Program-made: the position numbers and the translations under genes | The notes under the pieces: model-generated | What the model was told of the DNA's origin: nothing | Database searches by the model: none | Seen by the model: only the letters and a program-made list of their open reading frames with translations | NCBI RefSeq assembly: GCF_036325985.1 | Contig: NZ_JAUHLI010000013.1 | Span: 62,001 to 126,000, forward strand | Direction: 5' to 3' | Origin: Alkalimonas cellulosilytica | GTDB lineage: Bacteria > Pseudomonadota > Gammaproteobacteria > Enterobacterales > Alteromonadaceae | Length of the DNA stretch: 64,000 bases | Shown: positions 7,990 through 15,028 of the stretch, one piece after another | Position numbering within the stretch: position 1 is the first letter of the stretch | How the letters are laid out: each line of letters begins with the position of its first letter

Positions 7990-7997
7990 AGCGCTCC

Positions 7998-8489
7998 TTA
8001 ATTCATTTTCTGATACAGCTGTGCCAGCTTACTGGCTTTCAGTAGTTGTACAATTTTCCATTTGTTCAGGTGAGGCATCAGCACGTGACGGTACTTCAGC
8101 ACCAACCGGGTGGTGCCCCATGCTATAGGGAATAAAATAAGCAGGCTGAGCAAAAAGCTGCCCAGGGTCAGGCTGTGGTGTAAATGCAGCAACTGCAGGG
8201 TTTCGCTGCCGCTAAGTGCACTCAGCAACCAGTCTTGCTGCCCAAAGCTCCAGCCAAATTGCTCTAACCGCCCAGCCAGCAACCAGAGCAAGGCTTTGCT
8301 AAAGCCCCACACTAGCAAGAAGGTCGACAGATTGACGGTAAACAAACAGGCAATCAGCAGGATTAACAGGGTTAGCAGACCGAACGGCAACAGGCCGGCA
8401 CAGAGGCCAAGCGCAACCGCCCAGCCAATTTGCCAGGGCGAGGCTTCTGAGTTCAGTACTTTGAGTATGCGCGCCAGGATGGTTAGCAT
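7998..8489 (-). CDS. TIGR03546-family (DUF2062-like) small membrane protein
   Basis: A 163-residue inner-membrane protein with three or four hydrophobic helices (about residues 20-50, 55-75 and 108-130). The SPWQIGWAVALGLCAGLLPFG segment is the DUF2062-type signature. It is the first gene of a two-gene operon with the TIGR03545 protein; the two families are known to occur together. An AGGAG-like site (from GAGTGAACC) precedes the ATG at 8489. No biochemical role is known; a membrane platform for its coiled-coil partner is a reasonable guess. Confidence 0.78.
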   Translation of the reverse strand: MLTILARILKVLNSEASPWQIGWAVALGLCAGLLPFGLLTLLILLIACLFTVNLSTFLLVWGFSKALLWLLAGRLEQFGWSFGQQDWLLSALSGSETLQLLHLHHSLTLGSFLLSLLILFPIAWGTTRLVLKYRHVLMPHLNKWKIVQLLKASKLAQLYQKMN

Positions 8490-8585
8490 GGTTCACTCCT
8501 TAAACAACCAATAGCATGAATGCCTGTAAGCTTACCATAAAACCAAAAAAACGCGTTTTAATACAGTGACAATCTTATGAATCTA

Positions 8586-10886
8586 CTACAACACCCAGGC
8601 GTAACTAAACTTCATGAAGGCACTGCGTTGATTGCGCTTAAGTGTTGTTTGCTCATCATCTTCCAGTGCATGGTCGCCATAACCGACAAAAAACACGGTT
8701 TGCGGATTCAACTGGTACGAATACAGCAGCTGGCTGGTCAGAGCGCGCTCCTTGCTGTTCAGCACGGTTTGCCAGCCGGCCTCGTAGTTAGCCAGGTTGC
8801 GCTCGATTTGGGTGTAGATCAGCGCCAGACGCAGGAAGCTTTGGTTATTAAACTGCCAGGTCAGCCGTACATCGCTGAGATCGGCGGTAAAGACCTGGGC
8901 AGCGGCATAGCGCATAGCGGTATGGGTATGCCGTAAGCGCAACTGCAGATGCTGATTGGCGGTGTACTGGGCATCGGCAATCAGCCGTCGTTGATCGGAC
9001 AGGCGCTGATTGGTCAGATCCAGTATGTTGGCTTCCTGCCAGTACAGGTAGGTGGATAAATCCCGCTGTGGCCGGATTTCGCCAAAAAAGTGCAGGCCTT
9101 GCTCGCGAAAGCGCCCGGTATTGCCAGCGATGTTAAGGCTGCTGGTATCGAGCCGGTTCCCCACCCGATCCCGCACAAAGCCGCCCAGCTCCAGCGTACT
9201 GTTCATCTGGCCGGACAGGATGGCATAACTTTCTATCTCTTTGGCCAGCAAATCGCCGGCCGCATTGGTGGTGTAAAATGCATGATTCAAAATGCGAAAA
9301 CGATGGAAGCGCTGTGGGTTATCGAAGAACCAGGTGTAATCGCCGCCGATGGCCAGTTGCTGCCAGTCGGTTTCCGGTAAAAAGCCCAAATCCGCACGGA
9401 AATCCTCATCCCGATGCTGATAGCGCACAAAAGCATGCCAGTTACGCTGCTGGTGCAGGTAATTCAGTCGATAGCCCTGGCCCTGCAAGTTACTATCCGC
9501 TGCGGTACGCAGCGCGGCTTCGCCCGTGAACTGGCTGGCCAGTGCCTGGGGGTAGCGGGTCTCGCTGCCAACCCACTGCATGCTCAGCGTATCGTGCGCA
9601 CTGATGCGCCAGTTGCTGTCGGCCGATAGCACGGTATTGCGGTACTCGCTGGCACTGCGCTGGGTGATTAAGGAGCCAAAGGTCAAATCCGCATTGGGCG
9701 CATAGCTGTAACTCAGAGCATGGTTCTGACTGCTGCCCTCAAGCTGTGCAATGCGGGAGCCCAGGTTACCCGGGATCAGCAGGGTGCTTTGCTGATCGTC
9801 GGTGCTGAACAGGCCGAAAGTATGCTGCTCGATACGGCCGGTGAGTTTTGCTCCGGCATTCGGCTCGGCAATGTTACGGGTATGCACCAGGTTCAGTGGT
9901 GTGGCAAAATAGTCGGCATTTTCGGTGAAAAAAGGCCTTTTTTCGGCGAAAAATAGCGTGAAAGGGTTGTTGATGGTCAGCTCTGCCGCATCGGCTTCGA
10001 CCTGGGAAAAATCCGGGTTCAAGGTGGCATTGAAGGTCATGTCCGGCGTGATGCCCCATTTCACATCCAGACTGACATCAGTGTTGCTACTGCTTTGCCA
10101 GCTCTGGTCGCTGGCAAGGGGACGCTGCTGCTCAATGCCGGTGACCAGCGCCGGGGCAATGATTAAGGAGCGGCTTTGCTCGGCACTGGCAAAACCGGTA
10201 ATCGGCGTCATTTGACACACCATGCAGCGATTGCTGCGTTTAATCGGCGCGCTGGAGATGCGCAACTGCTGATCGCGGGGTAAAAAACGCACCAATTCAA
10301 ATGCCATCTGCCTGGCACCCTCGGTGGTGGGCATATTCAGAATGTGCAAAGGGATGGCCATTTCCACCCTGAAGCCTTGCTCGGTAATGCGGCCAACCGC
10401 TTGCCAATGGCCATCCCAGGCCGAGGACTCGGTGCCGGTAACGGCGTTTTCAATCGAATCGGCCTGACTGCCGAGCGGATTAACAAAAAACTGATAGGCG
10501 CGCTGTTGATTGCCGTAGGTATCGAGTTTTAAACCAACGACATCATCGCCCCAAATCTGGTTGCGGTTGCGATAGGCGGCGCGGATTTGCTGTGGATTGG
10601 GATCATGGGCATCGATGCCAACGTAAAGTGTGTGGCCATCTTCAAACAGATAGCCCATGGTGTACACGTCGGCTTTGCCTTCATCCAGTGGCGCTGTCAG
10701 GTAATGAATCGGCACTTGCAAGGCCTGTTGCCACTGCGGTTCATCCAGACTGCCATCCAGCACCATGGCTGGTCCATCGGTTAGCACCGGGATATGCAGT
10801 GGGCGGTGCGTGTTTGCCAGTGCAAAAGTGGACATCAGCAGCAAGCTGAATGGGAGAAGCGAGTTAAAAAAGCGAAGAGGTTTCAA
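8586..10886 (-). CDS. DUF5916-type outer-membrane protein with N-terminal CBM9-like domain
   Basis: About 766 residues. After a signal peptide (LKPLRFFNSLLPFSLL...ALA) comes a CBM9-like beta-sandwich (LDGSLDEPQWQQA near the start, then YLFEDGHTLYVGIDAHD and WGDDVVGLKLDTYGN). The rest is the DUF5916 region: alternating polar/aromatic strands (FFAEKRPFFTENADYFATPL, later many W/Y/F-rich strands) ending with a hydrophobic, aromatic last strand (SAFMKFSYAWVL) typical of a beta barrel. The role is unknown; such proteins often sit near peptidases or glycan genes. The start is uncertain. The open frame begins at a TTG at 10949, but a TTG at 10886 gives a clean signal peptide, so I use that. It is transcribed alone. 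Confidence 0.8.
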   Translation of the reverse strand: MKPLRFFNSLLPFSLLLMSTFALANTHRPLHIPVLTDGPAMVLDGSLDEPQWQQALQVPIHYLTAPLDEGKADVYTMGYLFEDGHTLYVGIDAHDPNPQQIRAAYRNRNQIWGDDVVGLKLDTYGNQQRAYQFFVNPLGSQADSIENAVTGTESSAWDGHWQAVGRITEQGFRVEMAIPLHILNMPTTEGARQMAFELVRFLPRDQQLRISSAPIKRSNRCMVCQMTPITGFASAEQSRSLIIAPALVTGIEQQRPLASDQSWQSSSNTDVSLDVKWGITPDMTFNATLNPDFSQVEADAAELTINNPFTLFFAEKRPFFTENADYFATPLNLVHTRNIAEPNAGAKLTGRIEQHTFGLFSTDDQQSTLLIPGNLGSRIAQLEGSSQNHALSYSYAPNADLTFGSLITQRSASEYRNTVLSADSNWRISAHDTLSMQWVGSETRYPQALASQFTGEAALRTAADSNLQGQGYRLNYLHQQRNWHAFVRYQHRDEDFRADLGFLPETDWQQLAIGGDYTWFFDNPQRFHRFRILNHAFYTTNAAGDLLAKEIESYAILSGQMNSTLELGGFVRDRVGNRLDTSSLNIAGNTGRFREQGLHFFGEIRPQRDLSTYLYWQEANILDLTNQRLSDQRRLIADAQYTANQHLQLRLRHTHTAMRYAAAQVFTADLSDVRLTWQFNNQSFLRLALIYTQIERNLANYEAGWQTVLNSKERALTSQLLYSYQLNPQTVFFVGYGDHALEDDEQTTLKRNQRSAFMKFSYAWVL

Positions 10887-11035
10887 AGCCCTGCCATCCT
10901 GGAAAGCGAAAAATGGCGGTACTTTACCTGAGCTCACTAAGGATGCCAATTGGCCGTACTGCTTGGTAAGACCAAGACCCTTAGCTATGCGTTAAATCTT
11001 CGATCGTTGCATCCATGTGCGTTCAATTGGGGGAT

Positions 11036-11067
11036 CAGACAGGCAACCGGCAAGGATTGCCTGTCTG
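11036..11067 (-). terminator. Strong hairpin after the nhaC-type gene
   Basis: An 11-bp perfect stem, CAGACAGGCAA (11036-11046) with TTGCCTGTCTG (11057-11067) and a 10-base loop, lies 9 bases beyond the stop of the antiporter gene. There is no T run on the minus strand (ATCCCCC follows), so it may be a 3'-end stabiliser or a weak terminator. Confidence 0.5.
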
Positions 11068-11076
11068 GGGGCAGTG

Positions 11077-12543
11077 TTACATCATGCCAAGGGCAATAAA
11101 GCCAAAGAAAGCCAGAATAGCGGCTATTAAAGCATAGGGGAACTGGGTCAGGGCATGGCTCATTAGATCACAACCAGAGCCCTGCGCGGCCAGTACCGTC
11201 GAGTCGCTGTAGAAACAAGCCTGACTGCCGAACGAACTGGCAGAGAGCAGCGCACCAATCACCAGCGGTACATTGGCATCCACCGCCAAGGCAATTGGCA
11301 TCACGATCGGGATGGAAACGGCAAAAATACCCCAGGACGAGCCGGTGGCAAAGGCCAGCAGCGCCATAGCGACAAACACCAGTGCCGGCAGCATTTCAGC
11401 CGACATATAAGGCGCCAGGTTTTCAATCACGTACAGCGGCAAGCCAAGTTGATCGCAGACATCTTTAAAGGTAAAGGCGGCGATCACGGTACAAATGGCC
11501 GGCAGCATGGTTTTAAAACCATGGATCATCTGATCCATCATTTCATTGAATGGCATCAGGCGCTGTGCCATGTACAGCGGCAGGGTCAGCACAAAGGTCA
11601 GGATCAGTGCCGGCCAAATTTCGGCTTCAAACCAGATGCTAAAGCCCACCAGCATCGCCATTGGCAGCACAAAGTTAATCAGCTTGCCATGCTTGCGATC
11701 GGCGTGCTCGAACTCTTCTTCCATCGCCTGCATGGCAAAATCATCACCGGTATGGGTTTCCTGCTGCGGCGCATCCTGCTGAATGGCACCGCCACGGGCA
11801 GCCAGCTCAGCTTTTTTCATCGGGCCAAGCAAAGGCACCACGCCTAAGATCACCAGCGGCACCATGATCATCGCCAGCCAGGCATACAGCATGTACGGAA
11901 TGGCGGAAATGTAGGTCATAATGCCGTTTGGATCGGTATCCGGCGCCACGCCATTGGCGACCAGCAAGCCTCCGAAGAACACCGCCCAGGTTGAAATCGG
12001 CACGATGACGCACATTGGTGCAGCGGTGGAGTCCACCACATAGGCCAGCATCTCGCGTGACACTTTGAATTTATCGGTGATGCGCTTCATGGTTTCACCA
12101 ACGGTCAACGCATTGAGGTAATCGTCGATAAATATCAGCATGCCAAGGAAGTAGGTCATCAGCAGCGAGGGCTTGCGGCCCTGAGCGTATTGCTGGGCAA
12201 CCCGACCAAAGGCAAAGGCGCCGCCGGTATGCACCAACAGGGCAATTAAAGCACCAAAGCCACCCACCACCAGGATCAGCCAGCCAATGGTTTCATCCTG
12301 CATCACCCGCTCGGTGGTTTCAGCAAAGTTAAACAGACTTTCACTGGGTGAAATAAGCAGTAAACCAGCCACTGCGCCCATAATCAACGCAAAAATAGGC
12401 CGTTTTAGCCAAATCGCAACAATCAATACCACCAGCGGCGGCAGCAAACTAATGGCACTGGGTTCAACCACAGCTGCTTCTATGGCAGCGGCCAGGGGAT
12501 CAACAACCTCTTCTAACGCTTCTGCAGTGGTTTCTATGGACAT
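11077..12543 (-). CDS. NhaC-family Na+/H+ antiporter
   Basis: A 488-residue inner-membrane protein with about 11-12 hydrophobic helices. Features seen: an acidic N-terminus, ISLLPPLVVLIVAIWLKRP, GALIALLVHTGGAFAF, the motif FIDDYLNALTVGETM and the charged stretch TDKFKVSREMLAYVVDSTAAPMC, all typical of the NhaC antiporter family that exchanges sodium for protons (or related amino-acid/malate exchange in some branches). The start is the ATG at 12543 (MSIETTAEAL). The open frame upstream encodes no sensible protein and covers the structured leader. Transcription probably starts after the PhoX terminator and passes a hairpin with a T run, so attenuation is possible. A role in sodium or alkali tolerance is inferred. 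Confidence 0.9.
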   Translation of the reverse strand: MSIETTAEALEEVVDPLAAAIEAAVVEPSAISLLPPLVVLIVAIWLKRPIFALIMGAVAGLLLISPSESLFNFAETTERVMQDETIGWLILVVGGFGALIALLVHTGGAFAFGRVAQQYAQGRKPSLLMTYFLGMLIFIDDYLNALTVGETMKRITDKFKVSREMLAYVVDSTAAPMCVIVPISTWAVFFGGLLVANGVAPDTDPNGIMTYISAIPYMLYAWLAMIMVPLVILGVVPLLGPMKKAELAARGGAIQQDAPQQETHTGDDFAMQAMEEEFEHADRKHGKLINFVLPMAMLVGFSIWFEAEIWPALILTFVLTLPLYMAQRLMPFNEMMDQMIHGFKTMLPAICTVIAAFTFKDVCDQLGLPLYVIENLAPYMSAEMLPALVFVAMALLAFATGSSWGIFAVSIPIVMPIALAVDANVPLVIGALLSASSFGSQACFYSDSTVLAAQGSGCDLMSHALTQFPYALIAAILAFFGFIALGMM

Positions 12544-12585
12544 AGGACGTCTCTCAATTTGATTCCGGCGGCCGGAAAAAGATCG

Positions 12586-12652
12586 AAAAAACCGTGAACT
12601 GGGGATGCAGGATCCAGAGCACGGAACGAAACCTTGCTCTTTCCAGTCACGG
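12586..12652 (-). promoter_or_regulatory. Terminator-like hairpin in the leader of the NhaC antiporter gene (candidate attenuator/riboswitch)
   Basis: Read on the minus strand, CCGTGACTGG (12652-12643) pairs with CCAGTTCACGG (12602-12592) with one bulged base. Inside it AGAGCA pairs with TGCTCT, and the outer stem is followed at once by six T residues (12591-12586). This is a classic intrinsic-terminator layout, but it lies about 43 bases upstream of the antiporter ATG, not after a gene. A second small palindrome (TTCCGGC-C-GCCGGAA) follows, close to the ribosome binding site. Conditional termination by an ion or metabolite is a fair hypothesis; I could not match it to a known riboswitch by eye. 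Confidence 0.5.
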
Positions 12653-12791
12653 ACTCTGAGAAACTGCAATAATCTCAAAAGCTAACCGGACTATCCTGCC
12701 AAGATCCAGCGCGAACTGCAATGAGTTGCCGGAAAAAGATGCAGCGCAAGTACAAGCTGGCACAGGCCATTTTTTGCGCGGCAATCATAGC

Positions 12792-12836
12792 AAAAAAAAG
12801 CCGGCTGACAAGTGAAAATTTCTTGCCAGATCCGGC
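12792..12836 (-). terminator. Rho-independent terminator of the PhoX-type phosphatase gene
   Basis: On the minus strand GCCGG + CTGGCAAG pairs with CTTGTCAG + CCGGC (one G-U pair, a two-base bulge, 9-base loop), followed by eight T residues (12799-12792). It lies 39 bases beyond the phosphatase stop and separates that transcript from the nhaC-type gene. Confidence 0.85.
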
Positions 12837-12874
12837 CGGGTGGAAGGGCGTTAAACAGCTGTTCTGACAGCGCT

Positions 12875-14875
12875 TTACGTGCCGATAATGCCACCATCCT
12901 CTTTGGTGATCACCACAGTGGCGGAGCGGGGCCGGGTGATGCCACGGTCTGGCCAGGTGCTGCTGAAACTGTAAGGTCCTGATCCTTCGCCCGGGTGCTG
13001 AATATTGACGAACATGGTTTTGCAATCCGGCGTCATCACTACCCCGGTGACTTCGCAGCCGACCGGGCCGACCAAAAAGCGTTTAATGGTATGGCTTTGC
13101 ACATTCGCGGCCAACATGGCGTTATTGCCAAATGGACCACGGCTTAGTTGAGAACCGGACATATCGGTTTGGATCCACAGCAGGCCATTGGGATCGAACC
13201 AGAGGCCATCGGGTGAGGCGTGGTGATTGTCGTTCGTCAGCATCAGGCCATGTTCCGGTGTGCTGGTAAATACATCGCCACTGAACACAAAGATATCCCA
13301 GTTAAAGCGCAGCCCATTGCTTTCACGCCAACGAATGATATGGCCATTTTGGTTCCAGGCTCTTGGGTTGGCAGCATTGACCATTTCCGGTGGACGCTGA
13401 CTGTTGTTGGTCAGGGTAAAGTAGACTTCACCACTGGTCGGGTGCACCGCACCCCATTCCGGGCGGTCCATTGGGGTGGCGCCCATGATATCGGCGGCCA
13501 ATCGGGTATTCAGCAGCACATCGGCCTGGCTGTCAAAGACATGGCCAGCGGCCAGGGCTTTGGCTTGAAATACCGGATTGTGAAAATCCAGTGGCAGCCA
13601 GTCGCCACTGCCGTCATCATTGAAGCGGGCAACATACAAGCTGCCTTCATCCAGTAGATGTGGCCCTGCGCTGACAGGGTCGTACGGTTTGGCCGAGACA
13701 AATTTATAAATGTATTCGTTGCGGGCATCATCGCCGGAGTAAGCCACCAGCGGTTTGCCTGCTTCGGCTTTGGCGAAAATAATCCCTTCGTGGGCAAAAC
13801 GACCCATGGCGGTGTGTTTCACCGGGGTGCTGTTAGGGTTGAACGGGTCGATTTCGACAATCCAGCCAAAGGTATTGGGCTCATTGCGGTAGTCATCGCG
13901 GGCCGACGCCCCCAGCTTGCTGGCATTAAAGCGGGCCAGCTGCGGATCTTTTGCCGCCGCTGTATCCCACTGATTCCAGCTCATACCGCGCGCCACACTG
14001 TAACGCTCGTGTTCGCGTGGTTGCTCACGATCGTGACTGACAAAAAGACCGGCCCAGTTCTCTTCGCAGGTCAGGTAAGTGCCCCAGGGCGTGACGCCAT
14101 GGGCGCAGTTATTCAGCGTGCCCCGGGTGCGGGTACCGTCCGGGCTGAATGGGGTGATGACCTTGGCATGGCCTCGCACCGGCCCGGTTAGCTCCATCAG
14201 GGTATTACCGGTAATACGGCGATTGTAGTGGCTCTCTTGCACCAGCTCCCATTGCCGGTTTGGTCGTTGCCGAATATGGGCAACCGAAACCCCATGGGCG
14301 GCGATTTCTTTGTGTACCTGCTCGACATCGCGCGGGGCCTGATTGCCGCCAAACTGATGCAACATATTGGGATCGACGTACTCGTGATTCATCACCAGCA
14401 AACCTTCGCTCGAGCTTTGTCCGCCTTGTTTTAAATCAATCGGGAAAAAGTGCATGCCATCGTGATGGCTGCCGACTTGCTTCTCCTGATCGGCGGCGCT
14501 GTTGGTTGCATTGCGCAAAAAGGCCGGAGCTCCTGGCAGTAAAGGGGTACCCCACGGCAAAAACACCTGGGTGCGATAGCCTTCCGGTACTGCCACTGTA
14601 TCGGCGCGGCTGACGGGTACCGGGGTGAAACCCAGCAGGCCTGCAGCTTGCGGATGGACGGCGGCAGCTGCCGCTGGCTGGCTTACCGTTGAACTGCAGC
14701 CAGCCAGTGGGCCGGCCAGAAAAGTCCCTACCGCTGCAGCCACACTGCCTTTTAGGAAGTTGCGCCGTGAATAGCGTTGCTCTGCTACGTCATGAAATGG
14801 ACGATTGCCGGAAAAATTCGCCAGCGGCTCTTCGCCGGATAAGTCAAATTGTTGGTGCTCGGTTGCCTTGGTCAT
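12875..14875 (-). CDS. PhoX-family (DUF839) phosphatase, Tat-exported
   Basis: A 666-residue protein. It begins with a twin-arginine signal (YSRRNFLKGSVAAAVGTF, about residues 35-55) ending near a small lipobox-like GCSS, so export is by the Tat route to the periplasm, perhaps lipid-anchored. The mature part shows PhoX/DUF839 features (VPEGYRTQVFLPWGTPL, LLVMNHEYVDPNML, NNCAHGVTPWGTYLTCEENWAG, GRFAHEGIIFAKAE, FDPNGLLWIQTDMSG, PGEGSGPYSFSSTWP). The family has calcium/iron-dependent alkaline phosphatases. The ATG at 14875 is preferred over the upstream TTG, with AGGT upstream of it. It is monocistronic with its own terminator. No pho box was seen by eye. Confidence 0.88.
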   Translation of the reverse strand: MTKATEHQQFDLSGEEPLANFSGNRPFHDVAEQRYSRRNFLKGSVAAAVGTFLAGPLAGCSSTVSQPAAAAAVHPQAAGLLGFTPVPVSRADTVAVPEGYRTQVFLPWGTPLLPGAPAFLRNATNSAADQEKQVGSHHDGMHFFPIDLKQGGQSSSEGLLVMNHEYVDPNMLHQFGGNQAPRDVEQVHKEIAAHGVSVAHIRQRPNRQWELVQESHYNRRITGNTLMELTGPVRGHAKVITPFSPDGTRTRGTLNNCAHGVTPWGTYLTCEENWAGLFVSHDREQPREHERYSVARGMSWNQWDTAAAKDPQLARFNASKLGASARDDYRNEPNTFGWIVEIDPFNPNSTPVKHTAMGRFAHEGIIFAKAEAGKPLVAYSGDDARNEYIYKFVSAKPYDPVSAGPHLLDEGSLYVARFNDDGSGDWLPLDFHNPVFQAKALAAGHVFDSQADVLLNTRLAADIMGATPMDRPEWGAVHPTSGEVYFTLTNNSQRPPEMVNAANPRAWNQNGHIIRWRESNGLRFNWDIFVFSGDVFTSTPEHGLMLTNDNHHASPDGLWFDPNGLLWIQTDMSGSQLSRGPFGNNAMLAANVQSHTIKRFLVGPVGCEVTGVVMTPDCKTMFVNIQHPGEGSGPYSFSSTWPDRGITRPRSATVVITKEDGGIIGT

Positions 14876-14978
14876 AAAAACTACCTGTTTTTTAAACTGC
14901 AAAGGGCGCAGTCTGAAGCTGCGCTGAAAAACCTGGATGCTAGCTGCAGTCTATGACATTGCGATGACAATTGCAGGC

Positions 14979-15005
14979 AAAAAAATGGGAGCCGAAGCTC
15001 CCATT
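14979..15005 (-). terminator. Rho-independent terminator of valS
   Basis: ATGGGAGC (15004-14997 on the minus strand) pairs with GCTCCCAT (14992-14985) around a TTCG tetraloop, followed by a run of T (14985-14979). It begins 24 bases past the valS stop. Confidence 0.92.
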
Positions 15006-15028
15006 AAGGTCAGCAGGTATCGAGTGCT

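Noticed and set aside
11077..12678. Extended 533-residue form of the NhaC protein
   Set aside because: The extra 45 residues have no family likeness and lie across the leader hairpin; the ATG at 12543 gives the proper start.
12543..12720. Lysine riboswitch before the NhaC antiporter gene
   Set aside because: The conserved lysine-riboswitch core sequences were not found; only a terminator-like hairpin is visible.
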